The notes under the pieces were generated by a model. That model did no database searches. It was not told where the DNA came from and saw only the letters and a list, made by a program, of their open reading frames with translations. Made by a program: the position numbers and the translations under genes. From Prolixibacter denitrificans (GTDB lineage: Bacteria > Bacteroidota > Bacteroidia > Bacteroidales > Prolixibacteraceae): DNA of 64,000 nt. Positions 56,325 through 64,000 of the stretch are shown one piece after another (positions within the stretch are counted from its first letter, which is position 1; the number at the start of each line of letters is the position of its first letter). The stretch lies in contig NZ_PYGC01000002.1 in the NCBI RefSeq assembly GCF_003014495.1, forward strand, positions 496,001-560,000, in the 5' to 3' direction.

Positions 56325-56343
56325 TATTAATTAACTATTTTTG
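56315..56343 (+). promoter_or_regulatory. Likely lpxD promoter
   Basis: TTTG at 56315, a 17-nt spacer, TATTTTTG at 56336. It lies 22 bp before the ATG and overlaps the end of the HD gene. Confidence 0.5.
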
Positions 56344-56365
56344 CACGAAATTTAAAGAACAGCGC

Positions 56366-57406
56366 ATGGAGTTTTCAGCCAACGACATTGCCGGGTTGCT
56401 GGGCGGTGAAGTAGAAGGAGATGGCAGTGTAAAAGTGAATAATGTTTCCAAAATCGACCAGGGAATTCCCGGAACATTGGCTTTTCTTGCTAATCCGGCT
56501 TACGCTAAATATATATATACAACGAAGGCATCGGTGGTGTTGGTTAACCGCGATTTTCAACCGGAGGATGAACTTTCCTGTACGCTTATCCGTGTAGACG
56601 ACGCCTACGCTTCGATTGCCAAATTGCTGAATTACTACGAGCAATCGAAGCCGAAAAAAGTTGGCGTCGAACAACCTTCCTTTATAAGTGAATCCGCATC
56701 AGTTGGAGAGCAGGCATATGTAGGCGCTTTTGCCTATGTGGGTGAAAAAGCCACGATTGGTAAAAATGTCAAAATTTATCCTAACGTATATATTGGTGAC
56801 GGAGCTGCCATTGGAGACGATACGATTCTGTATGCAGGAGTAAAAATTTACGCCGGCTGTAAAGTGGGTAAGAATTGTATTCTGCACGCAGGTGTAGTTG
56901 TTGGATCCGATGGGTTTGGATTTGCGCCAACTTCCGATGGTAGCTATGATAAGATTGCTCAGGTGGGGAATGTGGAGATTTATGATAATGTGGAGATTGG
57001 CTCAAATACCACAATCGATTGTGCGACCATGGGGTCAACCGTTATCAACGAGGGTGTGAAAATTGACAACTTGGTGCAGATTGCGCACAATGTGGAAGTT
57101 GGAAAAAATACTGTTATTGTAGCTCAGGTAGGAGTTGCAGGATCAGCTAAGATTGGAGAAAATTGTATGATTGGCGGACAAGTAGGTATTGCCGGTCATA
57201 TTAGAATTGGCAATAACGTTAAAATTGGTGCCCAGTCAGGAATTTCAAATAATGTGAAAGATAATTCGACAATTTTTGGGACGCCTGCCTTTGGACATCG
57301 CGATTTTATGAAATCGTATGCCGTATTTAAAAATCTTCCGCAGTTGCGTTCAGATGTGATTGAGCTTGGGCGGAAAATAAAAGACCTGGACGAATCCAAC
57401 AGCTGA
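56366..57406 (+). CDS. lpxD: UDP-3-O-acylglucosamine N-acyltransferase LpxD
   Basis: A 346-residue enzyme of lipid A synthesis that adds the second 3-hydroxyacyl chain. An N-terminal uridine-binding domain ([24 protein letters not shown]) is followed by left-handed beta-helix hexapeptides and the catalytic His region ([15 protein letters not shown]), with a short C-terminal helix. The next genes are lpxC-fabZ and lpxA, making a compact lipid A block. Confidence 0.95.
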   Translation: MEFSANDIAGLLGGEVEGDGSVKVNNVSKIDQGIPGTLAFLANPAYAKYIYTTKASVVLVNRDFQPEDELSCTLIRVDDAYASIAKLLNYYEQSKPKKVGVEQPSFISESASVGEQAYVGAFAYVGEKATIGKNVKIYPNVYIGDGAAIGDDTILYAGVKIYAGCKVGKNCILHAGVVVGSDGFGFAPTSDGSYDKIAQVGNVEIYDNVEIGSNTTIDCATMGSTVINEGVKIDNLVQIAHNVEVGKNTVIVAQVGVAGSAKIGENCMIGGQVGIAGHIRIGNNVKIGAQSGISNNVKDNSTIFGTPAFGHRDFMKSYAVFKNLPQLRSDVIELGRKIKDLDESNS

Positions 57407-57535
57407 TTTTAGTGAAGTGATTGATTCAGACGGTTTATTGTTTATTTTTGGGAATTCTGAAATAATAAAAATGGGATGAGAACTCCCGGAATTCCGGCAT
57501 TAGCCTAACCGGGTTGAACCAAATTTCTCAGAAAA

Positions 57536-58927
57536 ATGAGTGTGAAACAAAAGACCATTGCGAAACCTGTTTCGGTGACAGGTATAGGACTCCATACGGG
57601 AGTAGAAGTGACGATGACCTTTAAACCTGCTCCCGAAGATCATGGTTTCAAATTTCAGAGGATAGATGTAGAGGGAAAACCGGTGATTAACGCCGATGTA
57701 TCGAAAGTAAAAGGTACTTCGCGCGGAACGGTTCTTCAGGAAGGTGAAATTGGAGTTAGCACGATTGAGCACACGATGGCTGCTTTGCTCGGGATGGATA
57801 TTGACAATGTGCTGATCGAGGTAGATGGTCCCGAAGCTCCCATTCTGGATGGTAGTTCTGCTCCGATTGTGACTGCTTTGAAAGAAGCAGGAATCGCAGA
57901 GCAGGAAGCTCGTCGCGATTATTTTGAAATCAAGCAGAAGATAGTTTACCGGAACGAAGAACAAGGGATCGAATTGATTGCCCTTCCGGACGATGAATTT
58001 TCCCTGGATGTGATGATTTCCTATGATTCGGTAGTGTTGGGAAATCAATTTGCGACACTTAATTCGTTAGATAACTTTGAAAAGCAGGTGGCTCCTTGTC
58101 GCACTTTCGTTTTTGTACGGGAGCTGGAAATGTTGTTAAAGAATAACTTGGTGAAAGGTGGCGATCTGGATAACGCAATTGTTATTATGGATCAGAAAAT
58201 GCCGCAGCAGGAGCTGGATCGCATTGCTGATTTGTTTCATCACGAGCATGTTCAGGTTGATAAGATTGGTGTCTTGAACAATGTCGATCTGCATTTCGAG
58301 AATGAATGCGCCCGTCATAAGCTGCTTGACGTGATTGGTGATTTGGCGTTGGTTGGAAAACGAATCAAGGGGCGGATCATTGCTCGCCGTCCGGGACACA
58401 TGGCTAACACCGAATTTGCCCGGATTCTCCAAAAAGAATGTAAGCGTCAGACGGCACTGAATTCAGCTCCGGAATACGATCCCAACGCAACTCCTTTATA
58501 CGATATTAACGAGATAAAAACGATGCTGCCGCACCGGTCTCCATTTCTTTTGGTTGACAAAATTATGGATAAGGGCGACGATTTCATTATTGGAGTTAAG
58601 AATGTGACCATGGATGAACCGTTTTTCAGCGGTCATTTCCCTGATGAGCCGGTTATGCCGGGCGTTCTGATGGTGGAGGCTATGGCGCAATGTGGTGGTG
58701 TATTTGTGATTAGTTCATTACCTTCCGACGGAAATTATTCTACTTATTTTATGAAACTTGATAATATTAAGTTCAGGAAGAAAGTGGTTCCGGGGGACAC
58801 CCTGATATTTAAATTGAAGCTGACAAGTCCGATTCGACGTGGAATTGCCAATATGATTGGTTACGCTTTTGTGGGCGATACGATTGTTTGCGAAGGCGAA
58901 TTTATGGCTCAAATTGTTAAGAACTAA
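57536..58927 (+). CDS. lpxC/fabZ: Bifunctional LpxC deacetylase / FabZ dehydratase
   Basis: A 463-residue fusion typical of Bacteroidota. The first ~310 residues are LpxC, the zinc enzyme that commits UDP-GlcNAc to lipid A (TGIGLHTGVEVTMTF, VSTIEHTMAALLGM, and the second zinc site in HKLLDVIGDLAL). From about residue 325 the FabZ hotdog domain begins, with the catalytic His in LPHRSPFLLVD and Glu in GVLMVEAMAQCGG. It removes water from 3-hydroxyacyl-ACP in fatty acid synthesis. The fusion balances membrane lipid and lipid A supply. Confidence 0.96.
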   Translation: MSVKQKTIAKPVSVTGIGLHTGVEVTMTFKPAPEDHGFKFQRIDVEGKPVINADVSKVKGTSRGTVLQEGEIGVSTIEHTMAALLGMDIDNVLIEVDGPEAPILDGSSAPIVTALKEAGIAEQEARRDYFEIKQKIVYRNEEQGIELIALPDDEFSLDVMISYDSVVLGNQFATLNSLDNFEKQVAPCRTFVFVRELEMLLKNNLVKGGDLDNAIVIMDQKMPQQELDRIADLFHHEHVQVDKIGVLNNVDLHFENECARHKLLDVIGDLALVGKRIKGRIIARRPGHMANTEFARILQKECKRQTALNSAPEYDPNATPLYDINEIKTMLPHRSPFLLVDKIMDKGDDFIIGVKNVTMDEPFFSGHFPDEPVMPGVLMVEAMAQCGGVFVISSLPSDGNYSTYFMKLDNIKFRKKVVPGDTLIFKLKLTSPIRRGIANMIGYAFVGDTIVCEGEFMAQIVKN

Positions 58928-58975
58928 GATGATTCTGAAACGACAACCAGCGGTGTTGTCTCAAATTTTATAGTA

Positions 58976-59758
58976 ATGAAACAACCTTTAGCGTACGTTC
59001 ATCCCGAAGCTCAGATTGCTGAAAATGTAGTTATTGAGCCCTTTACAACTGTTGATAAGGACGTGGTGATTGGCGAAGGTTCCCATATTGGACCTAATGT
59101 TACCATTTTACCGGGTACCCGGATTGGTAAAAATTGTAAAATATCTCCCGGAGCGGTGATTGGTGGTGAGCCGCAGGATCTGAAATTTCAGGGAGAATAC
59201 ACTACCGTGGAAATTGGAGACAATACAACCATTCGCGAGTATGTAACCATCAACAAAGGTACTGCTGCTAAAGGTAAAACGGTGGTGGGAAGCAACTGTC
59301 TGATCATGGCATATGTCCATATTGCCCATGACTGTGTGGTTGGAAACAACGTTATTTTGGTTAACTATACCGGTCTGGCCGGTGAAGTGTTCGTCGACGA
59401 CTTCGCCATCCTGGGTGGATATACAGCCGTACATCAGTTCTGCCATATTGGTAAGCATGTGATGCTTTCAGGTGGTTCGCTGGTGCGGAAAGATGTTCCT
59501 CCGTACATCAAGGCAGGCCGTGAGCCACTTTCCTATGTTGGTGTAAACTCTATCGGACTTCGTCGTCGTGGATATACCAACGAAAAAATCCGTGAGGTGC
59601 AGGAAATCTACCGTCTGATTTATCAGAAAGGTTACAACAATACACAAGCGTTGGAAGTAATCGAAGCTGAGCTTCCTGCTTCCCGCGAACGCGATGATAT
59701 TCTGTTGTTTGTGAAAGATTCGAAACGAGGAATTATCAAAGGATATTTCCCCGATTGA
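58976..59758 (+). CDS. lpxA: UDP-N-acetylglucosamine acyltransferase LpxA
   Basis: A 260-residue left-handed beta-helix acyltransferase, first step of lipid A synthesis. VHPEAQIAENVVIEPF starts the helix. The catalytic His lies in LIMAYVHIAHDCVVGNN, and GLAGEVFVDDFAILGGYTAVHQF follows. The C-terminal helical part ([20 protein letters not shown]) is intact. It is 48 bp after lpxC-fabZ. A terminator follows. Confidence 0.95.
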   Translation: MKQPLAYVHPEAQIAENVVIEPFTTVDKDVVIGEGSHIGPNVTILPGTRIGKNCKISPGAVIGGEPQDLKFQGEYTTVEIGDNTTIREYVTINKGTAAKGKTVVGSNCLIMAYVHIAHDCVVGNNVILVNYTGLAGEVFVDDFAILGGYTAVHQFCHIGKHVMLSGGSLVRKDVPPYIKAGREPLSYVGVNSIGLRRRGYTNEKIREVQEIYRLIYQKGYNNTQALEVIEAELPASRERDDILLFVKDSKRGIIKGYFPD

Positions 59759-59777
59759 TGATATGATATTGAAAAAG

Positions 59778-59808
59778 AAAACCGCCTCCATTTCCGGGGC
59801 GGTTTTTT
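59778..59808. terminator. Terminator between lpxA and thiL
   Basis: AAACCGCC pairs with GGCGGTTT around a short loop, with six T on the plus strand and TTTTCTTTTT on the minus strand, so it can serve both convergent genes. Confidence 0.85.
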
Positions 59809-59827
59809 ATTGCTTGAGGTTTTTGTC

Positions 59828-60880
59828 TTATTCCTGATTCATCAAAGGATTCCATCCTTGTGCCATCAACGGAATTTCCTGACCGCTGCCGGCGGTAACC
59901 AAATTCGTTCCTTCCGACTTTTCTGTGATGTGCCCAATGACTGTAATGTCCGGATGATTCCGGATTTTATCATATTCACCTACCGGGATGGTGAATAACA
60001 ATTCATAATCTTCGCCTCCGTTCAATGCCGCAACCAGCGGATTAACATTTAACTCTTCCGCCATTTGTTTGGTCTGGTCGTCCATCGGAATGCGATCCTC
60101 GAATAACTTGCAGCCGGTTCCCGATTCTTCACAGATGTGCATAATTTCGGATGACAATCCATCTGATATATCGATCATGGCCGTGGGATGAATTCCTTGT
60201 TCCTGGAAGATTCTCAACATGTCACGCCGGGCTTCCGGTTTTAACTGTCTTTCCAGGATGTAGTCATAACCTTCCAACTGCGGTTGCATTTTCGGGTTCA
60301 CTTTGAAGACTTCGTTTTCTCTTTCCAAAAGCTGCAATCCCATGTACGCGCCGCCTAAATCACCGCTGACACATAAAAGATCAGTTGGTTTGGCGCCGCT
60401 GCGGAAAACCAAATCTTCTTCTTCAGCTTCACCAATAGCGGTAATGGAAAGTACCAGTCCTGTCATCGATGAGGTGGTGTCTCCTCCCACCAAATCAACT
60501 CCGTACGTGTCACAGGCCAACCGGATGCCGGAATAAAGCTCGTCGAGTGCTTCTATAGAAAACTTCGACGATATGGCCATACTTACGGTAATCTGTTTCG
60601 GGATGGCATTCATAGCATAAACATCGCTGAGGTTGACTACCACGGCTTTGTATCCTAAATGTTTTAACGGGACATACATTAGGTTGAAATGAATTCCTTC
60701 CGTCAGCATATCAGTAGTTACGACCGTCTTTTTGTTATTAAAATCTAAAACTGCACAGTCATCGCCAACCCCCTTGAGGGTACTTTTGTTGTGTATAGTA
60801 AGATGTGATGTAAGCCTGTTGATCAGGCCAAACTCTCCGAGTTCGGAAAGTTGATGAATTGTTCTTTTTTCGTCTGTCAT
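59828..60880 (-). CDS. thiL: Thiamine-monophosphate kinase
   Basis: A 350-residue PurM/AIR-synthase-fold kinase that makes thiamine diphosphate from the monophosphate. Marks: GDDCAVLDFNNKKTVVTTDMLTEGIHF, VVNLSDVYAMNAIPKQ, DLVGGDTTSSM, and DISDGLSSEIMHI, with NGGEDYELLFT near the end. The length is slightly over the usual 320-330. It stands alone on the minus strand. Confidence 0.93.
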   Translation of the reverse strand: MTDEKRTIHQLSELGEFGLINRLTSHLTIHNKSTLKGVGDDCAVLDFNNKKTVVTTDMLTEGIHFNLMYVPLKHLGYKAVVVNLSDVYAMNAIPKQITVSMAISSKFSIEALDELYSGIRLACDTYGVDLVGGDTTSSMTGLVLSITAIGEAEEEDLVFRSGAKPTDLLCVSGDLGGAYMGLQLLERENEVFKVNPKMQPQLEGYDYILERQLKPEARRDMLRIFQEQGIHPTAMIDISDGLSSEIMHICEESGTGCKLFEDRIPMDDQTKQMAEELNVNPLVAALNGGEDYELLFTIPVGEYDKIRNHPDITVIGHITEKSEGTNLVTAGSGQEIPLMAQGWNPLMNQE

Positions 60881-60942
60881 ATAATAAAAGACCTCGAGGT
60901 TTTTTTAGTAGGAATCAGGCTTCAAAAATAGCGCACATTTTA

Positions 60943-60950
60943 TATCTTTG
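60943..60950 (+). promoter_or_regulatory. -7 box for sufBCD
   Basis: TATCTTTG matches TAnnTTTG, 92 bp before the sufB ATG, leaving a leader of about 85 nt. No IscR-like site could be named. Confidence 0.55.
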
Positions 60951-61042
60951 CAACAATTTAAAAGCGGTCTATTTAAATGTGTTAACGGTGTGAGACGCGC
61001 ATAGTGAAGAGGTGGGCCGGCTTTAATTAAATATTCGCAGTT

Positions 61043-62488
61043 ATGGAAGACCAAAATAAACTACTTGATAAAGTAACAAAGAGTGAATATCAGTATGGTT
61101 TTGTGACCAATATTGATTCCGATACGCTGGGAAAAGGGTTGAATGAAGATGTGATTCGTTGGATCTCGGCCAAGAAGAAAGAGCCTCAGTTTATGCTTGA
61201 TTTCCGTTTGAAAGCTTATCGCAAATGGCTGGAGATGGAAATGCCGGACTGGGCTTACCTGAAAATCCCGGAAATCGATTACCAGGACATCATCTATTAT
61301 TCGGCGCCGAAAAAGAAAAAGGAATTGCAGAGTCTTGACGAAGTGGACCCTGAATTGCTGAGTACTTTCGAAAAACTGGGTATTCCGCTGGAAGAGCAGA
61401 AATTGCTCGCCGGCGTGGCAGTGGACGCGGTGATGGACAGCGTGTCGGTGAAAACCACTTTTAAAGAAACACTTGCCGAAAAAGGGATCATCTTCAGTTC
61501 GTTCAGTGAAGCTGTTCAGGAGCATCCCGATTTGGTTCAGAAATATTTGGGAATGTCGGTTCCGTCGACTGACAACTACTTTGCTGCGCTGAATGCAGCC
61601 GTTTTCTCCGACGGTTCGTTTGTTTACATTCCGAAAGGTGTTCGTTGCCCGATGGAGCTTTCAACTTATTTCCGAATCAATGCCGCAAATACAGGTCAGT
61701 TCGAGCGTACGCTGATTGTAGCCGACGACGATAGCTACGTTTCGTATCTTGAAGGTTGTACCGCTCCGATGCGTGACGAGAATCAGTTGCACGCGGCCGT
61801 TGTGGAAATCATTGCGCTCGATCGTGCAGAAGTAAAATACTCGACTGTACAGAACTGGTATCCCGGTGATGAGAACGGAAAAGGCGGTATCTACAACTTC
61901 GTGACAAAACGCGGATTGTGTAAAGGAGAATCATCCAAGATTTTCTGGAACCAGGTGGAAACCGGTTCCGCCATTACCTGGAAATACCCGAGTTGCATTT
62001 TGTTAGGCGATAATTCGGTAGCGGAGTTTAACTCAGTAGCTGTTACCAATAACTACCAGCAGGCCGATACCGGAACCAAGATGGTGCACATCGGTAAAAA
62101 CACCAAGAGTACCATTGTATCGAAAGGTATTTCGGCCGGAAAGAGTGACAACTCCTATCGTGGTTTGGTAAGGGTTGCTCCCAAAGCGGAAAATGCCCGG
62201 AACTTCTCGCAGTGTGATTCGTTGTTGCTCGGCGATACCTGTGGAGCTCATACCTTCCCGTACATCGAAGTTTCCAATAATTCATCGGTGGTGGAACATG
62301 AGGCAACCACATCGAAAATTGGTGAAGACCAGATTTTCTATTGTAACCAACGCGGAATTTCAACACAGGATGCAGTTGGAATGATTGTGAATGGTTATGC
62401 ACGTGAAGTAATCAATAAATTGCCCATGGAATTTGCAGTAGAAGCACAAAAACTGTTGCAAATCAGCCTTGAAGGCAGTGTGGGTTAA
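61043..62488 (+). CDS. sufB: Fe-S cluster assembly scaffold SufB
   Basis: A 481-residue scaffold of the SUF iron-sulfur assembly system. Typical runs: [41 protein letters not shown] in part ([18 protein letters not shown]), [21 protein letters not shown] with the functional Cys, and the late [19 protein letters not shown]. It is followed by sufC (32 bp) and sufD. Confidence 0.96.
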   Translation: MEDQNKLLDKVTKSEYQYGFVTNIDSDTLGKGLNEDVIRWISAKKKEPQFMLDFRLKAYRKWLEMEMPDWAYLKIPEIDYQDIIYYSAPKKKKELQSLDEVDPELLSTFEKLGIPLEEQKLLAGVAVDAVMDSVSVKTTFKETLAEKGIIFSSFSEAVQEHPDLVQKYLGMSVPSTDNYFAALNAAVFSDGSFVYIPKGVRCPMELSTYFRINAANTGQFERTLIVADDDSYVSYLEGCTAPMRDENQLHAAVVEIIALDRAEVKYSTVQNWYPGDENGKGGIYNFVTKRGLCKGESSKIFWNQVETGSAITWKYPSCILLGDNSVAEFNSVAVTNNYQQADTGTKMVHIGKNTKSTIVSKGISAGKSDNSYRGLVRVAPKAENARNFSQCDSLLLGDTCGAHTFPYIEVSNNSSVVEHEATTSKIGEDQIFYCNQRGISTQDAVGMIVNGYAREVINKLPMEFAVEAQKLLQISLEGSVG

Positions 62489-62520
62489 TCGGATATATAC
62501 GTAAGATAAGTTCAGAAAAT

Positions 62521-63273
62521 ATGTTAATTGTAAAAGACTTACACGCTAAAGTCGAAGGAAAAGAAATATTGAAGGGCATTAACCTCGAGGTAAATCCCGG
62601 AGAGGTTCATGCCATTATGGGACCCAACGGTTCAGGAAAAAGTACATTGGCTAATGTATTAGCCGGTCATGAGAATTATGAGGTGACTGGTGGAGAGGTT
62701 ACATTCTTCGGAAAGGATTTGCTCGATATGGATGCAGATGTTCGTTCCAAAGAAGGTTTGTTCCTCAGTTTCCAGTATCCGGTAGAAATTCCGGGTGTCA
62801 GCATGGTCAATTTCCTGAAGACCGCGTTGAATGAACATCGTAAATATCAGGGAAAAGATGAGCTGAAAGCCGGCGATTTTCTGAAACTGATGAAGGAAAA
62901 GAAAGCGCTGGTCGAAATCGATTCTCATCTGACCAACCGTTCTGTCAACGAAGGTTTTTCAGGTGGAGAGAAAAAGAAGAATGAAATCTTCCAGATGGCT
63001 ATGCTCGAACCGAAACTGGCAATCCTTGATGAAACGGACTCAGGACTGGATATCGATGCGCTTCGTATTGTGGCTCACGGTGTGAATGCCCTGAAGCGCC
63101 CTGATAATGCCACCATCGTGGTAACGCACTATCAGCGTCTGCTCGATTATATTGTCCCCGATTTTGTTCATGTTTTGTATAACGGTCGTATTGTGAAGTC
63201 CGCCGGAAAAGAGCTGGCACTGGAACTGGAAGAGAAAGGTTACGACTGGATCAAAAAAGAGGTGGGAGCGTAA
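62521..63273 (+). CDS. sufC: SUF system ATPase SufC
   Basis: A 250-residue ABC-type ATPase that drives the SufBCD complex in the cytoplasm. Walker A GPNGSGKST near residue 36, signature GFSGGEKKKNEI, Walker B LAILDETDSGLD, and the SufC-specific VTHYQRLLDYIVPDFVHVL are all present. sufD starts 2 bp after its stop. Confidence 0.96.
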   Translation: MLIVKDLHAKVEGKEILKGINLEVNPGEVHAIMGPNGSGKSTLANVLAGHENYEVTGGEVTFFGKDLLDMDADVRSKEGLFLSFQYPVEIPGVSMVNFLKTALNEHRKYQGKDELKAGDFLKLMKEKKALVEIDSHLTNRSVNEGFSGGEKKKNEIFQMAMLEPKLAILDETDSGLDIDALRIVAHGVNALKRPDNATIVVTHYQRLLDYIVPDFVHVLYNGRIVKSAGKELALELEEKGYDWIKKEVGA

Positions 63274-63275
63274 AT

Positions 63276-64000
63276 ATGACTGAGGCGAAAAGAAATCAAG
63301 AAATCAATCAGCGGCTCGCCAACCTTTTTGAATCGAATGTTCACCTTCTGGAAGATGGTGCGGGCGGTGTTCTTAATGATGCACGCAAGCCGGCAATCGA
63401 GGCATTCCGGAAACAGGGAATTCCCGATTTTAAAACGGAAAACTATAAGTATACCAACCTCGCGAAGATTTTTGCTAACGAGAATCACCGCCGGGTGTTT
63501 GCTTACGAGGAAAGTAACGTCAATCTGCACGAGCTTTTCCAGTGCGATGTTCCGGAACTGGACACTAACCTGGTGATGCTTACCAACGGCTGGTATTATT
63601 CCGGTAACGAACAGCTGACAGAACTCCCGGAAGGAGTTGTGGTGACCAGTCTTCGCAAAGCTGCGGTTGAATATCCCGAGTTGGTTGAAAAATACTATGG
63701 CAAGATGGCGGATCCGGAAAAAGATCCGTTGACCGCATTGAATACGGCTTTTGCCCAGGATGGTGTCTTTATTTATGTACCGCGAAGTGTTGTGGTAGAG
63801 AAGCCCATTCAAATCATCGACCTGATGAGAGGGGGCGAAAATACTTATGCGACACAACGTAATCTGGTAATTGCCGAAGAGAACAGTCAGGTGAAAGTGA
63901 TTTTCTGCGATCATACGCTTGACCCGCAGGACTACATGGTAAATAACCTGACGGAAGCTCACGTTGGTGAAAATGCGGTTGTCGATTTTTACAATCTGCA
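63276..64000 (+). CDS. sufD: Fe-S cluster assembly protein SufD (partial, cut by window end)
   Basis: The first 241 codons of SufD, running off the end of the window without a stop. The N-terminal helical part (LANLFESNVHLLED, GIPDFKTENYKYTNLAKIF) leads into the beta-helix (LNTAFAQDGVFIYVPRSVVVEKPIQII, NLVIAEENSQVKVIFCDHT) shared with SufB. It partners SufB and SufC in cluster assembly. The ATG at 63276 overlaps nothing and is 2 bp after sufC. Confidence 0.93.
   Translation, partial: MTEAKRNQEINQRLANLFESNVHLLEDGAGGVLNDARKPAIEAFRKQGIPDFKTENYKYTNLAKIFANENHRRVFAYEESNVNLHELFQCDVPELDTNLVMLTNGWYYSGNEQLTELPEGVVVTSLRKAAVEYPELVEKYYGKMADPEKDPLTALNTAFAQDGVFIYVPRSVVVEKPIQIIDLMRGGENTYATQRNLVIAEENSQVKVIFCDHTLDPQDYMVNNLTEAHVGENAVVDFYNL

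Noticed and set aside
60886-60908. ACCTCGAGGT palindrome with T tract upstream of thiL as a terminator
   Set aside because: The palindrome has no room for a loop and no gene ends just before it.

Overview
The window reads as ordinary chromosome of a Bacteroidota species, probably a Marinilabiliales/Prolixibacteraceae-type anaerobe or facultative anaerobe. The phylum call rests on four things seen here: a fused lpxC-fabZ gene, a giant secreted protein ending in a type IX secretion (T9SS) sorting domain, many TAnnTTTG (-7) promoter boxes with TTTG near -33, and mostly weak Shine-Dalgarno sites. The family-level placement is only a guess. No rRNA, phage, transposase or CRISPR array was seen. One tRNA (Cys, GCA) is present.

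Layout. 1-8.9 kb: a polyferredoxin membrane protein, a small lipoprotein, a DedA/VTT protein, kbl, two tandem Rieske lipoproteins, DUF502 and CHAD proteins, and gltX. 9.4-16.4 kb: one 2342-residue adhesin-like protein with 21 cadherin-type repeats and a T9SS C-terminal domain. 16.6-21.5 kb: a Dam-family methylase convergent with an unrecognised gene, an NAD(P)-binding oxidoreductase, an exported isoaspartyl peptidase/asparaginase and an ABC-F ATPase. 21.7-23.9 kb: an ECF sigma / anti-sigma / two LTxxQ-like periplasmic protein cluster with a duplicated ECF-like promoter. 24.0-24.3 kb: six palindromes at exact 41-bp spacing. 24.3-34.8 kb: a Nudix hydrolase, pgeF, ppk1, several membrane or unknown proteins, a cyclophilin, a Pif1-type helicase and a dodecin. 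34.8-39.2 kb: tRNA-Cys, folB, glnS, DUF4395 and MATE proteins. 39.4-47.6 kb: an alpha-glucan cluster (malQ with two CBM20 domains, type I pullulanase) enclosing a LiaF-like / LytS-type kinase / LytTR regulator operon. 47.6-49.9 kb: alanine dehydrogenase, tsaE and gcvH. 49.9-54.9 kb: the rimP-nusA-infB operon on the minus strand. 55-59.8 kb: an HD phosphohydrolase and the lipid A genes lpxD, lpxC-fabZ and lpxA. 59.8-64 kb: thiL and sufBCD, with sufD cut by the window end.

How the genes fit together: most are housekeeping (translation, lipid A, Fe-S assembly). The accessory interest lies in the giant adhesin, the methylase pair, the ECF envelope/metal-stress cluster with its self-similar promoters, the phased palindrome array, a candidate small RNA or attenuated leader near 30.7 kb, and an ABC-F protein whose second ATPase site looks dead. 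I see no clearly new multi-gene defence or biosynthetic system. The methylase/unknown pair and the 41-bp array are the best candidates for something undescribed.
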